23,985 nt of DNA from Geobacter sp. (GCA_003857395.1 RPRC01000125.1:1-23985); one strand, 5' to 3'. Positions 5,708-14,992 are shown, counted from the stretch's first letter. Program-made: numbers and translations. Notes: generated by a model from the sequence alone, not told the origin.

Positions 5708-6970
5708 CTAGCCAAGTACCAGTGTAATTGCATGGATTATCAAACCAATCATGCCGCCTACAAGGGTACCGTTCATACGGATGAACTGCAGGTCAGAGCC
5801 GATACTTAACTCTATCTCAGAGACGAAATCTTCGTCATTCCATTGTTGTATGGTTCCAGAGATATGCCGAGCAAAACCTATCCGCAGGCTATCGGCGTAA
5901 TTTCTGACCATTCTTTCCAGATGATCGTTGATCGAGTCTTTCAGATCCTTGCTCCTGGCTACGGTGCGACCGAGCCCGACTGCCGTGGAAGCAATTTTTT
6001 CGCGAATCTTTGAATCCTGGTTGCCCAGATCAACCTGCAGCCAGTTTTTCAGATCACACCAAAGGCTGTTGATATACTCAGTCAAGGCCGGATTGGCGAT
6101 GATATCCTGCTTGATTGATTCAATTCTGGCCCTCATGACAGCATCGTGCCGTAGCTTTTCGGTAAAATCGCTCAATGCCTCATTAAACTTCCCCCTCAGT
6201 TCATGATTCGGGTCGGCATTTACTTCCTGAACAAAGCAATTCAGCCGGTTGGCAATTTTTTCGCCAGCTCCCGCCATGAATACATCTTTATTGGGAATCA
6301 TCCGGCTGAGCATGGGATATTCATTGTTGATCCATTTTTCAATGGCCCTGGCAATTTTTGTCTGCGATTCCGGAATCTCAAGCCAAGTGGCAAAACGGCG
6401 AAGAACATCATCCAGTACTTTCTGGTGCCTGTTTTCTTTCCGAAGAACATCAAGTAGTTGGGCTACCACGGCGGCAAGATCAATTTTTTCGATTCTGTTA
6501 TTGATTGCGGCATGAATAATTTTCCGTACTCGGCTATCATCGATAAAACCGAGTGCGTCCACAAGGACGCGGCTGACTCCGGATGCTACACTGTCGGCAT
6601 TTTTTTCCGAGGATAAATATGTTGCAATCCGTTCAGCCGGGTTAAGCCCCCGCATTTTGGATAGTAAGGCCTCAGTTGCCAGAAACTTGTCGCGAATGAA
6701 TTCGGCAAGGCTGTCGGCAATGGTGTTTTTCTTGTTCGGGATTATTGCCGTGTGGGGGATCGGGATGCCCAGCGGGTGTCTGAAAAGGGCGACAACAGCG
6801 AACCAGTCGGCCAGGGCGCCGATCATGGCCGCCTCGGCAAAAGCTGAAACCCATTCCCAATAGCCGGTTCCCTGATTAATGCGCGCAATGACGAACAGTA
6901 TGGCGGCCGCAATCATAAGCCCACCGGCAATCGCTTTGTTCCTGCGTAAAATGCGTCTCTTGTACTCCAA
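5708..6970 (-). CDS. DUF445 family inner-membrane protein
   Basis: 420-residue membrane protein of the DUF445 (YjiN-like) family, biochemical role unknown. Two hydrophobic N-terminal stretches (about 15-30 and 40-62, with the family segment EAAMIGALADWFAVVALFRHPLG) and one C-terminal hydrophobic stretch (about 399-419) flank a long helical, charged middle region. PIPHTAIIPNKK, just after the first membrane pair, is typical of the family. The start is TTG (6968-6970), supported by AAGGAG six bases upstream on the minus strand; no better ATG is near. It follows the ygjP-like gene by about 50 bp in the same direction, so the two are probably co-transcribed. Confidence 0.88.
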   Translation of the reverse strand: MEYKRRILRRNKAIAGGLMIAAAILFVIARINQGTGYWEWVSAFAEAAMIGALADWFAVVALFRHPLGIPIPHTAIIPNKKNTIADSLAEFIRDKFLATEALLSKMRGLNPAERIATYLSSEKNADSVASGVSRVLVDALGFIDDSRVRKIIHAAINNRIEKIDLAAVVAQLLDVLRKENRHQKVLDDVLRRFATWLEIPESQTKIARAIEKWINNEYPMLSRMIPNKDVFMAGAGEKIANRLNCFVQEVNADPNHELRGKFNEALSDFTEKLRHDAVMRARIESIKQDIIANPALTEYINSLWCDLKNWLQVDLGNQDSKIREKIASTAVGLGRTVARSKDLKDSINDHLERMVRNYADSLRIGFARHISGTIQQWNDEDFVSEIELSIGSDLQFIRMNGTLVGGMIGLIIHAITLVLG

Positions 6971-7020
6971 AATTTACTCCTTTTCGTGCAGGCAGATGAG
7001 GGTACTACTCGCTTTCCATG

Positions 7021-7527
7021 CTAATGGTAGAGAGGGCCGGATATCTCGAGGTGTGTCAGGAACAGCCTCACGTCAAATTCCAGCTGGTGAAAGTTAGGCT
7101 CCATGTATTCACAGAGCTTATAGAAAGCCTTGTTATGCTCTTTTTCCTTAAGGTGCGCCAGTTCGTGAACAACTATCATCCGCAGAAAATCAAAAGGGGC
7201 GTTCTTGAAAACAGAGGAAATCCGTATCTCATGTTTTGCTTTCAGTTTTGTGCCCTGCACTCTTGAGATAAAGGTATGGGTGCCAAGAGCATGATGGATG
7301 ACGTTGATTTTCCCATCAAAAATAACCTTGCTGATTGGTGCCGAATTATTAAGATATTTGCCCTTCATTTCGACAGTAAAATCGTAGAGGGCTTTTTCTG
7401 TCCGAATGGTGTGAGCTGTTGGATATTTTTGCACCAGCAAAGAACCAAGTCTGTTTTCAATCACTAATTGGGCAACCTGATTTGTGATTGAATCCGGATA
7501 GCCTTTCAGGTATTTCATTTCCTGCAT
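7021..7527 (-). CDS. YgjP-like zinc metallopeptidase-fold protein
   Basis: 168-residue cytoplasmic protein of the YgjP/DUF45 metallopeptidase-like family. The zinc motif HELAH is at 121-125, with a third probable ligand at H131 in EKEHNKAFY. These are followed by LCEYMEPNFHQLEFDVRLFL, typical of the C-terminal half. Shorter than E. coli YgjP-type proteins of about 230 residues, mainly at the N-terminus. The natural substrate of the family is not settled. The ATG at 7525-7527 has only a weak AAGGAA upstream; a second in-frame ATG lies three codons in. It is the first gene of a pair with the DUF445 gene. Confidence 0.85.
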   Translation of the reverse strand: MQEMKYLKGYPDSITNQVAQLVIENRLGSLLVQKYPTAHTIRTEKALYDFTVEMKGKYLNNSAPISKVIFDGKINVIHHALGTHTFISRVQGTKLKAKHEIRISSVFKNAPFDFLRMIVVHELAHLKEKEHNKAFYKLCEYMEPNFHQLEFDVRLFLTHLEISGPLYH

Positions 7528-7848
7528 GGATGGTAGTTTCCTTACGAGGGGTTCCCTTCGGAATGTTGCTCGCTACCTTACGGAGCAATGCTTTTGTTTT
7601 GGGCCGTTACGGTATCACACCTTCTTGCCTGAGGTAAAGTGAAAGGAACACGGACTGAATTTTGCTTCCAACACATGGCATTCGGTTGCGCGTCAGTTGT
7701 TGCAACATATCGCACGAACAGTTTTAACTGGATCACGCTGCCGTGCCAAGGGAAGGCAGTGTCAGCCAGTGAGAAACTGCCCTTTCGAATGAATGGAATA
7801 TGGTGGAAGTGTTTGATCTTTCAGTTAAATTGTGCTACGTGTTGAAGC
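7528..7848. other. Divergent intergenic region, ygjP-like / pcnB
   Basis: No convincing gene. It must hold promoters for both flanking genes. TTGCTC (7566-7571) and GAGCAA (7583-7588) form a six-pair hairpin, followed by the T-rich TGCTTTTGTTTT. This could be a weak terminator or leader structure. A 68-codon frame at 7639-7845 has no ribosome-binding site and no recognisable product. Confidence 0.4.
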
Positions 7849-9198
7849 ATGAAACAGATGCCTCCCCCCAGAATCATTCCCCGACAGGATCATCCTCTTT
7901 CCCGGTCAATGATCAGCCCTAACGTTCTCAAGATTCTCTACCGTCTCAAGGACAATGGCCATGTTGCCTACTTGGTTGGAGGTGGGGTGCGTGATCTCCT
8001 GCTTGGACGTGAACCCAAAGATTTCGATGTAGCCACTGATGCAACTCCTGGAAGAATTAAAAAACTCTTTCGCAATTGCCGTCTTGTGGGTCGTCGTTTC
8101 CGGCTTGCCCATCTCCATTTTATCAATGAAATTGTAGAGGTATCCACTTTTCGAGCTTCACCTTCCGATGAGCAGGAAGAAGATATAGTGCCACCAATAC
8201 CGGGAAGTGAGGCTGTTCGTCAACCGCGAAGCCTGGTCAGTGAAGATGGCCTGGTGTTGCGAGATAATGTCTTCGGTTCACCAGCCGATGATGCCCATCG
8301 TCGAGATTTTACGGTTAATGCTCTTGCGTATAATATTTCCGACTTTTCAATCCTTGATTTCGTGGGCGGAATTGAAGACCTGGAACGTGGAATCATCCGA
8401 ACTATTGGTGATCCTTCGGTGCGCTTCACTGAGGATCCGGTCAGAATGCTGCGCGCTGTTCGCTTTGCCGCTTTGTTAGGATTTACCTTTGAAGAGATGA
8501 CGTGGCAAGCGCTCGTGGAAAATGCCCAGGGAATCACCAAAGCAACACCCCCAAGGCTCTATGAGGAGATTCTCAAGCTTTTTCTGTCAGGGGAAGGCGA
8601 AGCAGTATACCAATACCTGCGTCTTGGCGGACTGTTTGCACCCCTTTTCCCTGTTTTAGACGAGTGGCTTAATAGTGAGACAGCTGGCTTTCCCCATGTG
8701 CAGAGCGGCAGGAATCTTGAGTGGATCGATAAACGCATCGCAGCAGGAGACCCTGTCTCTGTGCCCCTTTTACTATCCTTAATGTTTGGTGAATATCTAG
8801 AGGAGAGGGCACGTATTTATCATAAACAAGGCTTTACTTCCCTGGATGCGACAGAGGCTGCCGTGGCGGAGTTTATGAGCGAAGAAGTTCCAGTTATTGC
8901 GATTCCCCATCGCGTGGTGCTTGCCGTTCGAGAGATCATGATACTGCAGAATAGATTCAGAAAGATGCCGGGCAAGCGTCCCCAGTCTGTTCTCTCAAGG
9001 CCAGGTTTTATGGATGCACTTGCCTATCTCCGCTGCAAAAGTGAGTCGTCAGGGGAGGGTTCCGATGTCCTTAACTGGTGGGAGAGTTATGCGGTAAATA
9101 AAACTCTCCCTCCTTTCCCCGTGCAAATCGAGGGCGGAGAAAAACCTAAACGTCGACGCCGGAAGCGGAAAGTCAAGACCCCTCCCGCAACTTTGTAG
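7849..9198 (+). CDS. pcnB: Poly(A) polymerase I
   Basis: Adds 3' poly(A) tails to RNA, marking it for decay; class II nucleotidyltransferase, cytoplasmic. The 449-residue protein opens its catalytic core with AYLVGGGVRDLLLGREPKDF (40-59). D58 and D60 are the metal-binding pair. GRRFRLAHLHF (81-91) distinguishes PcnB from CCA-adding enzymes, and RRDFTVNALAY follows. RNA-binding helices fill the rest, and the C-terminus ends in a strongly basic KPKRRRRKRKVK, as usual for PcnB. An in-frame TGA at 7843-7845 limits the start to ATG 7849 or later in-frame ATGs (7858, 7909); the ribosome-binding site is weak. A CCA-adding enzyme is the main alternative, less likely given the RRFRLAH motif. Confidence 0.92.
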   Translation: MKQMPPPRIIPRQDHPLSRSMISPNVLKILYRLKDNGHVAYLVGGGVRDLLLGREPKDFDVATDATPGRIKKLFRNCRLVGRRFRLAHLHFINEIVEVSTFRASPSDEQEEDIVPPIPGSEAVRQPRSLVSEDGLVLRDNVFGSPADDAHRRDFTVNALAYNISDFSILDFVGGIEDLERGIIRTIGDPSVRFTEDPVRMLRAVRFAALLGFTFEEMTWQALVENAQGITKATPPRLYEEILKLFLSGEGEAVYQYLRLGGLFAPLFPVLDEWLNSETAGFPHVQSGRNLEWIDKRIAAGDPVSVPLLLSLMFGEYLEERARIYHKQGFTSLDATEAAVAEFMSEEVPVIAIPHRVVLAVREIMILQNRFRKMPGKRPQSVLSRPGFMDALAYLRCKSESSGEGSDVLNWWESYAVNKTLPPFPVQIEGGEKPKRRRRKRKVKTPPATL

Positions 9199-9636
9199 CC
9201 TGAAAGCTTGTTCGTAACCAGATTTCAGGATCACTTCCTCATCTCACGGCCTCATTAACCGACTGAATCATTGCCGCAGCCTCGCTACGCCTGAGTTCTG
9301 CTAAAGACGGCTATTATGCAAAATGTAACTTTCCCGTCAGGTTTTGAATAGCGTCACCTTTCCAGCCGGTCATATGAACCCTCTGCTTGTTCCTGAAATT
9401 CATTTGAAAGCGGTTACTAAATACAATCGCAAAGAAAAAAACAACCTTCACAGGCTGCTTTTTTGATGGTTAAGCAACAATATACTTGTGATAAATATGT
9501 GTTGTGGTATGTTATAAAATTTTTCTCCAACATTACTTTGTTACATTATATGAATATATTTTGTATCTGAAACGTTGGAAAGAAACAGGTTCTTTGTTCG
9601 TTATTGACTGAACTATTTTATCAATTAGGAGTTTCA
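9199..9636. other. Spacer between pcnB and ychF
   Basis: About 440 bases with no recognisable gene. The left half has ordinary composition. The right half (9480-9600) is very AT-rich and probably holds the ychF promoter. TTGTGA at 9486-9491 with TATGTT at 9509-9514, 17 bp apart, is a weak candidate. A hairpin at 9435-9464 is listed separately. Confidence 0.4.
9435..9464 (-). terminator. Terminator-like hairpin, best on the minus strand
   Basis: Read on the minus strand, A6-GCAGCCU and AGGUUG-U7 pair along 13 positions (two G-U pairs) around the tetraloop GUGA, with the U run at the 3' end. On the plus strand the same fold has two A-C mismatches but still ends in six T. It could therefore terminate pcnB, or a minus-strand transcript that I cannot identify. 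Confidence 0.5.
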
Positions 9637-10731
9637 ATGGGCTTCAACTGCGGTATTGTCGGCCTCCCCAATGTGGGAAAATCCACCATTTTCAATGCAC
9701 TGACTTCGGCAGGAGCCGAGTCTGCCAATTATCCATTTTGCACAATCGACCCGAATGTAGGTATCGTCCAGGTTCCAGACCCCCGAATGGAAACGCTTGC
9801 CGAGTTTGTTAATCCGGAAAGAATTCTTCCCACAACAATTGAAATTCTGGATATCGCCGGTCTGGTCAAAGGTGCCAGCAAGGGTGAAGGTTTAGGAAAT
9901 CAATTCTTGGGCCATATTCGTGGCGTCGATGCAATTATTCATGTTGTGCGGTGCTTTGATGATGAAAACATCGTTCATGTAAATGGCTCCATCGATCCAA
10001 TCCTGGATATTGAAATCATTCAAACAGAGCTGGCACTTGCCGATCTTGATACGATAGAAAAACGGCTTCTGCGCGTCGAAAAGTTAGCAAAGAATGGCGA
10101 CCGCAAATTGAAAGAAGAGGCTGAGTTATATATTCGCGTGAAGCAGGCACTGGAGCAGGGAAAGGGTGCGCGAGGGATTGCGGTAACTACCGATGAGCAA
10201 AACCTTATGTATGATCTACACCTGTTGACGGATAAGCCTGTTCTTTATGTGGCTAATGTCGCCGAAAATGACTTGGCTGGCGATAATCCTGCCGTTAATG
10301 ATGTTCGCCGACTTGCTGCTTCGGAAGGAGCGCAGGTCGTTGTTATTTGCGGAAGTGTTGAATCAGAGATTGCGGAGTTGGACGAAGAGGAAAAAGAGCT
10401 TTTTCTCTCCAGTATGGGTTTAGCCGAATCAGGCCTGGCCAGACTAATCAGGAGTGGCTATGAACTCCTGGGGCTGATAACCTATTTTACCGCTGGCAAA
10501 AAAGAGATCCGTGCCTGGACAATCCCGATTGGCGCCAAGGCACCGCAGGCTGCCGGAGTGATTCACTCCGATTTCGAAAAGGGATTTATTCGCGCCGAAG
10601 TGATTGCTTATTCCGATTACATTTCTTCGGCAGGAGAGGCGGGTGCAAAAGAAAAAGGGCTTATGAGACTTGAAGGCAAGGAATATGTGGCGCAGGACGG
10701 AGATGTAATGCATTTCCGATTTAACGTGTAA
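9637..10731 (+). CDS. ychF: Ribosome-associated ATPase YchF (Obg family)
   Basis: Conserved P-loop NTPase that hydrolyses ATP, binds ribosomes and modulates translation and the oxidative stress response. The 364-residue protein starts MGFNCGIVGLPNVGKST, with the P-loop at about 9-17. DIAGLVKGASKGEGLGNQF is the family switch region. At 207-210 the nucleotide-specificity motif is NVAE instead of NKxD, which marks YchF as preferring ATP over GTP. A C-terminal TGS-like domain ends in the family's typical KEYVAQDGDVMHFRFNV. ATG 9637 is chosen because AGGAG (9627-9631) is five bases upstream and the family begins exactly here. An upstream in-frame TTG (9604) would add 11 residues. It stands alone, converging on the phosphoesterase gene. 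Confidence 0.97.
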   Translation: MGFNCGIVGLPNVGKSTIFNALTSAGAESANYPFCTIDPNVGIVQVPDPRMETLAEFVNPERILPTTIEILDIAGLVKGASKGEGLGNQFLGHIRGVDAIIHVVRCFDDENIVHVNGSIDPILDIEIIQTELALADLDTIEKRLLRVEKLAKNGDRKLKEEAELYIRVKQALEQGKGARGIAVTTDEQNLMYDLHLLTDKPVLYVANVAENDLAGDNPAVNDVRRLAASEGAQVVVICGSVESEIAELDEEEKELFLSSMGLAESGLARLIRSGYELLGLITYFTAGKKEIRAWTIPIGAKAPQAAGVIHSDFEKGFIRAEVIAYSDYISSAGEAGAKEKGLMRLEGKEYVAQDGDVMHFRFNV

Positions 10732-10858
10732 GCTGACTGGCAGACATTTGATGATTGTCGAGGTGAAACAAAGGGCGGTAATCCGCTCCGCAATCGATGA
10801 CACGATTACGGTTATAATGACAAGAAAGAAGTGAAGGATACAGGAAATCGGAATGACG

Positions 10859-11338
10859 TTAAAAGACGTCCTTCGCTTCTATGATTTTTGCGGAGACCTC
10901 CCTGTTTAACAGGGTGAGAACGACCAGTGACTGCTGTACTGCATTTTCTTTCAGGGTACCAGGATTAACCAGGAGAATCTTGCCATTTTTCTGAATTGCT
11001 GGCACGTGTGTGTGACCGTACAATAGTATATCGGCTGCTGCGCTGGCGGCTTTTTTGCAGATCCTTTCAATACCGTTTTTGACACGATACAGGTCACCGT
11101 GAGAGAGGAATATCGTCATATCAGAAATATTCAGGAGAAGTTCACGAGCTGCCTTAGGCGCGGAGTCGCAGTTTCCTGCAAGCTTGATTACGGGGATGTC
11201 GAGGGCGCACTCAATGATATCGGCATCATGAACGATGTCCCCCAAGTGGATGATGCAGTCAAGTCCTGAAATGCGGTCAAGCATCTTGATTGCAAGGGGG
11301 TAGTTACCATGAGTGTCTGAAAGTACGGCAATTTTCAT
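10859..11338 (-). CDS. YfcE/MJ0936-type metallophosphoesterase
   Basis: 159-residue calcineurin-like phosphoesterase. All the metal-binding blocks of the YfcE/MJ0936 group are visible: D8 and H10 in SDTHGN, D34 in LGDIVHD, N56 in AGNCD, H80 in SHGD, and H109/H111 in YGHTHVP. VNPGTL near residue 124 is the family's usual ending. Members hydrolyse simple or cyclic phosphodiesters; the physiological substrate is generally unknown. There is no signal peptide, so it is cytoplasmic. The start ATG (11336-11338) has no clear ribosome-binding site. It lies about 75 bp behind the sigma-54 regulator on the same strand, so the two may share a transcript. Confidence 0.9.
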   Translation of the reverse strand: MKIAVLSDTHGNYPLAIKMLDRISGLDCIIHLGDIVHDADIIECALDIPVIKLAGNCDSAPKAARELLLNISDMTIFLSHGDLYRVKNGIERICKKAASAAADILLYGHTHVPAIQKNGKILLVNPGTLKENAVQQSLVVLTLLNREVSAKIIEAKDVF

Positions 11339-11413
11339 TCTAACGTTTCTGGTACGGTTGCAGAGTATCCGCAGCCGTAGTCGCGTGCTCGTTGAGCAAT
11401 TTGGTTTTTTTCC

Positions 11414-12781
11414 TTATTGCGGGTTTTCTATGCCAAGCCTTCTCATCTTTTCCACAAGAGTAGTCCGATTCAAGTTCAGCATGACAGCTGCTTTTGCCTT
11501 GACACCCTTTGCCAACAGGAGTGCGTCACATATCATCTTCCGTTCAATTTCGTTTATGGTCTGAACCATATCAATACCCCGTTCAGTAACCTTTGTCAGA
11601 ACTTCCTCTCGTATATTTGACGGAATGTCGTTTGCCGTTATACGGTTGCCATCCGTCAGTGCCACGACTCTTTCTACCACGTTTTCGAGTTCACGCACAT
11701 TTCCGGGCCAGCGATACTCTTCAAGGATTTCAAGGGCTTCATTAGAAATGGACATTGATGGACGCTTCATATCAGAGCAGTTTTTCTCTATGAAGTGTTT
11801 GAGCAGGGAGAGAATGTCCTCTTTTCTTTCCCGCAGTGCCGGTAACTGAATCGGGATGACGTTGAGACGATAGTAGAGATCTTCGCGAAAATTCCCCTTC
11901 TTGACCTCTTCTTCAAGATTCAGGTTTGTGGCGGATATGACACGGACATCGAGTTGAATCGTTTTCGTGGAACCGATCCGCTCCACTTCTTGCTCCTGAA
12001 GCACTCGCAGGAGTTTTGTCTGCAAATGCATCGGCATAGTCCCGATCTCGTCAAGAAAGATGCTCCCAAGATTTGCTGCCTCGAATTTTCCTATTTTATC
12101 ACGTATAGCACCGGTAAAAGCACCCTTTACGTAACCGAAAAGTTCGCTTTCGAGCAAATTTTCCGGGATGGCCGCGCAATTAACGGGAATGAACGGTTTG
12201 TCCTTGCGTTGACTATTAAAGTGAAGTGCCCGAGCTACAAGTTCTTTGCCGGTCCCCGATTCACCGAGTACGAGCGCTGTAGAGTCGGTATTTGCAACCC
12301 TTTTCATCCGTTCGAACAGCTTCTGCATGACAGGGGATGAGCCGATTATGTTTACAAAATCGTACTTATTGTGGAGCTGCTGCTTCAGGTAGACATTTTC
12401 CGAAAGAAGCTGGCGTTTTTCCAGCGCCTTCGAAATAGTAATGGAAAGCTCATCGAAACTCAGCGGTTTGGTAACGTAGTCAAAGGCGCCCTCTTTCATT
12501 GCCTTTACCGCCGTTTCTGCAGATGCATGGCCAGTAATGAGAATGACCTCGGTAAAGGGAGATAGCTCCTTGACCTGCTTGAGAATATCGATGCCGTTTA
12601 TATCCGGGAGAAAAAGGTCTGTGATGATAATGTCGAATTGTTCATGAGACAGGAAGGATAGAGCGAGTTTTCCGGTTGCTGCCCCCCTGACATTGAAACC
12701 CGTCATTTTCAGGAGTCTGATCAGAGAGTCTCGGCTAAGGTCTTCATCTTCTACAAGGAGAATTTTTGCCCGGTCTTTCAT
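11414..12781 (-). CDS. NtrC-family sigma-54-dependent response regulator
   Basis: 455-residue transcription activator with three domains. The receiver (about 5-120) carries acidic residues near 11-13, phospho-acceptor D55 (IIITDLFLPD), T83 and K105. The AAA+ domain (about 145-375) has Walker A GESGTGKE (173-180), the sigma-54 contact loop GAFTGA (220-225) and Walker B SIFLDEIG (240-247). A Fis-type helix-turn-helix lies at about 412-450 (AKAAVMLNLNRTTLVEKMRR). When phosphorylated it would drive open-complex formation at sigma-54 promoters. No sensor kinase is next to it. It diverges from nfeD over 115 bp and is followed by the phosphoesterase gene. Its AAGGGGGG ribosome-binding site lies just upstream of the ATG. 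Target genes unknown. Confidence 0.95.
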   Translation of the reverse strand: MKDRAKILLVEDEDLSRDSLIRLLKMTGFNVRGAATGKLALSFLSHEQFDIIITDLFLPDINGIDILKQVKELSPFTEVILITGHASAETAVKAMKEGAFDYVTKPLSFDELSITISKALEKRQLLSENVYLKQQLHNKYDFVNIIGSSPVMQKLFERMKRVANTDSTALVLGESGTGKELVARALHFNSQRKDKPFIPVNCAAIPENLLESELFGYVKGAFTGAIRDKIGKFEAANLGSIFLDEIGTMPMHLQTKLLRVLQEQEVERIGSTKTIQLDVRVISATNLNLEEEVKKGNFREDLYYRLNVIPIQLPALRERKEDILSLLKHFIEKNCSDMKRPSMSISNEALEILEEYRWPGNVRELENVVERVVALTDGNRITANDIPSNIREEVLTKVTERGIDMVQTINEIERKMICDALLLAKGVKAKAAVMLNLNRTTLVEKMRRLGIENPQ

Positions 12782-12804
12782 CAGCCCCCCTTTGTGGAGA
12801 TTGA

Positions 12805-12833
12805 TTCATACCATTTTCCTTCATGACTGGCAA
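12805..12833 (-). promoter_or_regulatory. Possible promoter for the NtrC-type regulator
   Basis: On the minus strand TTGCCA (12833-12828) and TATGAA (12810-12805) are 17 bp apart, matching five and four consensus bases. Transcription would start roughly 20 bases before the regulator's ATG. Confidence 0.45.
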
Positions 12834-12842
12834 GTGCCTAGT

Positions 12843-12870
12843 TTGACGGGACCAGTTTTTCCGTTACAAT
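12843..12870 (+). promoter_or_regulatory. Sigma-70-type promoter for nfeD
   Basis: TTGACG (12843-12848) and TACAAT (12865-12870), 16 bp apart, each match five of six consensus bases. The expected start is near 12877, leaving a leader of about 20 bases with the AGGGGA ribosome-binding site. Confidence 0.7.
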
Positions 12871-12896
12871 TAAAGTCTAATTTTACAGGGGAATTT

Positions 12897-14177
12897 ATGA
12901 AAACTGCTGTGCTGCTTCTAGTAATGCTCGTGACCGCGGTTACGGTATGTCATGCGGAGCGAACTACAATTCGCTTACTTCAGATTGACGGCCCAATAAA
13001 CCCCGCGACCGCTTTCTATGTCGGCAGAAACCTCCAGGAATCCGCCCAAAACAAGGAAGCTCTCGTTCTTGTGGAAATGGACACTCCAGGAGGATTGGAC
13101 AGTTCCATGCGGGAAATTGTAAAAAATATATTTTCAAGCCAGGTTCCCGTTGTTGCATATGTGTCTCCATCCGGGTCCAGGGCCGCGTCAGCTGGTGCAA
13201 TTATCACCCTTGCTGCAGATTACTGCGCGATGGCTCCCGGCACATCCATTGGTGCGGCCCATCCCGTCACTATTGGTGATAAACCGGATGCTGTCATGCA
13301 GGAAAAGATCCTGAATGATATGCTGGCTTATGTGGAGGGGATTGCCGTAAAACGCGGCAGAAACGTTGAAATCGTTCGACAGATGGTCAGTAAAAGTTTT
13401 TCCCTGTCCGCGGAAAAAGCTTTGGAGGGTAAGGTTATCGACTTTGTAGCCGGCAGCCGGACAGAACTTGTCAGCATGCTGAACGGAAAAACCATCCAGC
13501 GTGTCAGCGGCACCTACGCGCTGGATCTTACAGGCGCAAAAATTACCGCGCATGAGATGACCACCCGGGAAAAGATTCTTGATGTCATTGGTGATCCTAA
13601 TATCGCCTATCTGCTGCTGATGGTAGGATTCATTGGACTCTTTTTTGAGCTATCAAATCCGGGAGTCATTCTCCCTGGAGTCATAGGCGCAATCTCTTTG
13701 ATTCTGGCATTTTTCGCTTTTCAAACCCTTCCCGTTAATTATGCGGGTGTACTGCTTATCCTGTTGGCCCTTATTCTGTTTATTGCTGAAATCAAGATCG
13801 TATCTCATGGAATGTTAACGGTTGGAGGAGTAATTGCCATGACCTTCGGTTCACTACTGCTTTTTGACACGCCGGAACCTTATGTGAAGGTATCCCTAAG
13901 TATCATCCTGACCACGGTTTTTCTGGTAACAGGATTTGCTGTTTTTGTCATCAAAAAGGCGGTTGCGGTGCACAGGATAAAACCTGTATCTGGCAAAGAA
14001 GGGCTGGTTGGCGAAAAGGGTTTTGCGGATTCCGACATCATGCCGGAAGGAAAGGTTATCGTTCGAGGAGAATATTGGGACGCCTGGAGCGACAATCCGA
14101 TATCCCATGGAGAAAAAATCACTGTTGTCTCTGTGGAGGATATGAAGGTCAAGGTGGAAAAACAACGTGGGAGATAA
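12897..14177 (+). CDS. NfeD-type membrane-bound serine protease (long form)
   Basis: 426-residue long-form NfeD. A signal peptide (about 1-20, ending VCHA before ER) leads into a ClpP-like protease domain facing the periplasm. The nucleophile is probably S98 in RAASAGA and the general base probably K137. Their spacing matches the Ser-Lys dyad of the Pyrococcus PH1510 protease. PGTSIGAAHPV follows the serine as in the family. Several membrane segments (about 222-360) and a C-terminal OB-fold NfeD domain (about 363-425) complete it. ATG 12897 is chosen for AGGGGA (12887-12892) and the signal peptide; the frame is open far upstream but overlaps the divergent regulator. The slipin gene follows after 44 bp, as in the known protease-stomatin pair. 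Confidence 0.93.
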   Translation: MKTAVLLLVMLVTAVTVCHAERTTIRLLQIDGPINPATAFYVGRNLQESAQNKEALVLVEMDTPGGLDSSMREIVKNIFSSQVPVVAYVSPSGSRAASAGAIITLAADYCAMAPGTSIGAAHPVTIGDKPDAVMQEKILNDMLAYVEGIAVKRGRNVEIVRQMVSKSFSLSAEKALEGKVIDFVAGSRTELVSMLNGKTIQRVSGTYALDLTGAKITAHEMTTREKILDVIGDPNIAYLLLMVGFIGLFFELSNPGVILPGVIGAISLILAFFAFQTLPVNYAGVLLILLALILFIAEIKIVSHGMLTVGGVIAMTFGSLLLFDTPEPYVKVSLSIILTTVFLVTGFAVFVIKKAVAVHRIKPVSGKEGLVGEKGFADSDIMPEGKVIVRGEYWDAWSDNPISHGEKITVVSVEDMKVKVEKQRGR

Positions 14178-14221
14178 TACAACGGGTAGATTATTCTAGA
14201 CACTATGTCAGGGGGTAGATC

Positions 14222-14992
14222 ATGGATTCCATTTTCAATTATTTTTCCTATGTACCGATGCTCTTCATTATAATTGTCGCGCTGATGGTGGCAGCAAGCG
14301 CAGTCAGGATACTTCCAGAGTACGAACGCGGAGTGCTCTTCAGACTTGGCCGCTATGCTGGAACCAGGGGACCCGGTCTCTTTTTCATTATTCCCGGAGT
14401 TGACAAACTGATACGCGTTTCTCTCCGAACGGTCGTTATGGATGTACCACCCCAAGACGTCATAACGCATGACAATGTAACGGTAAAGGTTTCAGCAGTC
14501 ATCTATTTTCGGGTCATGGAACCGGAAAAAGCGATAATCGATGTTGAGAATTTTCTTTACGCTACAAGCCAACTTTCCCAGACGACACTTCGGAGTGTGC
14601 TCGGTCAAGTCGAGTTGGATGAACTCCTGGCCAACCGCGAAAAGATAAACCGCGAACTCCAGGAAATTCTCGATCGTCATGCTGGGCCATGGGGTGTGAA
14701 AGTTTCTAATGTAGAAGTCAAAAACATTGATCTTCCCCAGGAGATGATGCGAGCCATAGCCAAGCAGGCTGAAGCCGAACGTGAGCGACGCGCAAAGATT
14801 ATTCATGCTGAAGGAGAACTTCAAGCATCAGAAAAACTTGCCAAGGCGGCAGCAGTACTATCTCAGGAGCCAATGTCGCTGCAACTCCGGTTTCTGCAAA
14901 CATTGACGGAATTAGGAGCAGAAAAGAACTCAACAATCGTCTTTCCCGTTCCGATCGATATTATCAAAATGTTTCTTGATAAAAAGGGATAA
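14222..14992 (+). CDS. Slipin, SPFH/stomatin-family membrane protein
   Basis: 256-residue membrane scaffold of the slipin group and likely partner and substrate of the NfeD protease encoded just upstream. An N-terminal hydrophobic hairpin (about 10-29) precedes the SPFH domain: [20 protein letters not shown], then [15 protein letters not shown] and [20 protein letters not shown]. The alanine- and glutamate-rich helix from about 170 to 205 ([18 protein letters not shown]) drives oligomerisation in relatives. The C-terminus ends in a short hydrophobic [17 protein letters not shown] (14210-14215) lies six bases before the ATG. It forms an operon with nfeD ended by the terminator at 15074-15112. 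Confidence 0.95.
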   Translation: MDSIFNYFSYVPMLFIIIVALMVAASAVRILPEYERGVLFRLGRYAGTRGPGLFFIIPGVDKLIRVSLRTVVMDVPPQDVITHDNVTVKVSAVIYFRVMEPEKAIIDVENFLYATSQLSQTTLRSVLGQVELDELLANREKINRELQEILDRHAGPWGVKVSNVEVKNIDLPQEMMRAIAKQAEAERERRAKIIHAEGELQASEKLAKAAAVLSQEPMSLQLRFLQTLTELGAEKNSTIVFPVPIDIIKMFLDKKG

